Below, one piece after another: positions 24,147 through 24,165 of a DNA stretch of 24,165 bases. The stretch comes from Anaerolineales bacterium UBA3905 (GTDB lineage: Bacteria > Chloroflexota > Anaerolineae > Caldilineales > Caldilineaceae). The notes under the pieces are model-generated. The model saw nothing but the letters and a program-made list of their open reading frames with translations, made no database searches and was not told where the DNA came from. The first letter of the stretch is position 1; each line of letters opens with the position of its first letter. Position numbers and translations under genes: made by a program. The stretch covers positions 787 through 24,951 of the forward strand of contig DGFH01000231.1 in NCBI GenBank assembly GCA_002391565.1, written 5' to 3'.

Positions 24147-24165
24147 CTGTCTCTTATACACATCT
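24147..24165. other. Nextera transposase mosaic-end adapter (artefact)
   Basis: The terminal 19 bases CTGTCTCTTATACACATCT are exactly the reverse complement of the Nextera Tn5 mosaic-end sequence. They lie at the extreme 3' end of the contig, in the middle of ybeY. This is untrimmed library adapter and not genomic DNA. Confidence 0.97.

Overview
This window looks like a contig end from a moderately high-GC bacterium, most likely a member of the Chloroflexota (Caldilinea/Anaerolineae-like). That placement is inferred from gene content and style: multi-PAS/GAF sensor kinases with a LytS-type membrane domain, an exported TAP-like hydrolase homologue, a Tat-exported multicopper oxidase and a Firmicutes-like yqeY-pgpH-ybeY cluster. 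No marker gene here proves it. The last 19 bases are a Nextera mosaic-end adapter, so the true sequence stops at 24146.

Layout. (1) 1-1787, minus strand: a SorC-family sugar-responsive regulator followed by a zinc alcohol dehydrogenase cut by the window start, with an inverted repeat between them. The regulator has a consensus promoter overlapped by two tandem palindromic operators. (2) 1933-9540, plus strand: a large 5TM hybrid histidine kinase, an exported alpha/beta-hydrolase-fold protein that has lost its nucleophile serine, a 59-residue basic protein and an OmpR-type response regulator. (3) 9557-11104, minus strand: a NarL/LuxR-type regulator and a methylmalonyl-CoA-decarboxylase-like crotonase. 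(4) 11226-13156, plus strand: mobA-like and moeA genes for molybdenum cofactor synthesis, overlapping by ATGA. (5) 13092-15950, minus strand: a ferrous iron uptake operon feoA - feoB G domain - feoB permease - feoC. FeoB is split into two coupled reading frames, and the feoC end runs antisense into the moeA end. (6) 16283-20258, plus strand: a Tat/lipoprotein multicopper oxidase with Met/His-rich segments, then an OmpR-type regulator and sensor kinase pair. (7) 20303-24146, plus strand: a near-perfect sigma70 promoter driving a VTT/TVP38 membrane protein, YqeY, the c-di-AMP phosphodiesterase PgpH and a truncated YbeY.

How the parts may work together. The iron and multicopper oxidase genes are divergent and share a 332-base control region with a feoA promoter and an 11-bp-period direct repeat of the type bound by OmpR-family regulators. 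This suggests an iron/copper homeostasis block run by the adjacent two-component pair. The 1996-9540 run may be a separate signalling unit in which an exported pseudo-hydrolase accompanies a kinase and a regulator. I see no CRISPR array, tRNA, rRNA, transposase or prophage gene. Nothing here is clearly a new defence system; the most unusual items are the pseudo-hydrolase, the split FeoB, the repeat-derived SorC tail and the possible leaderless regulators.
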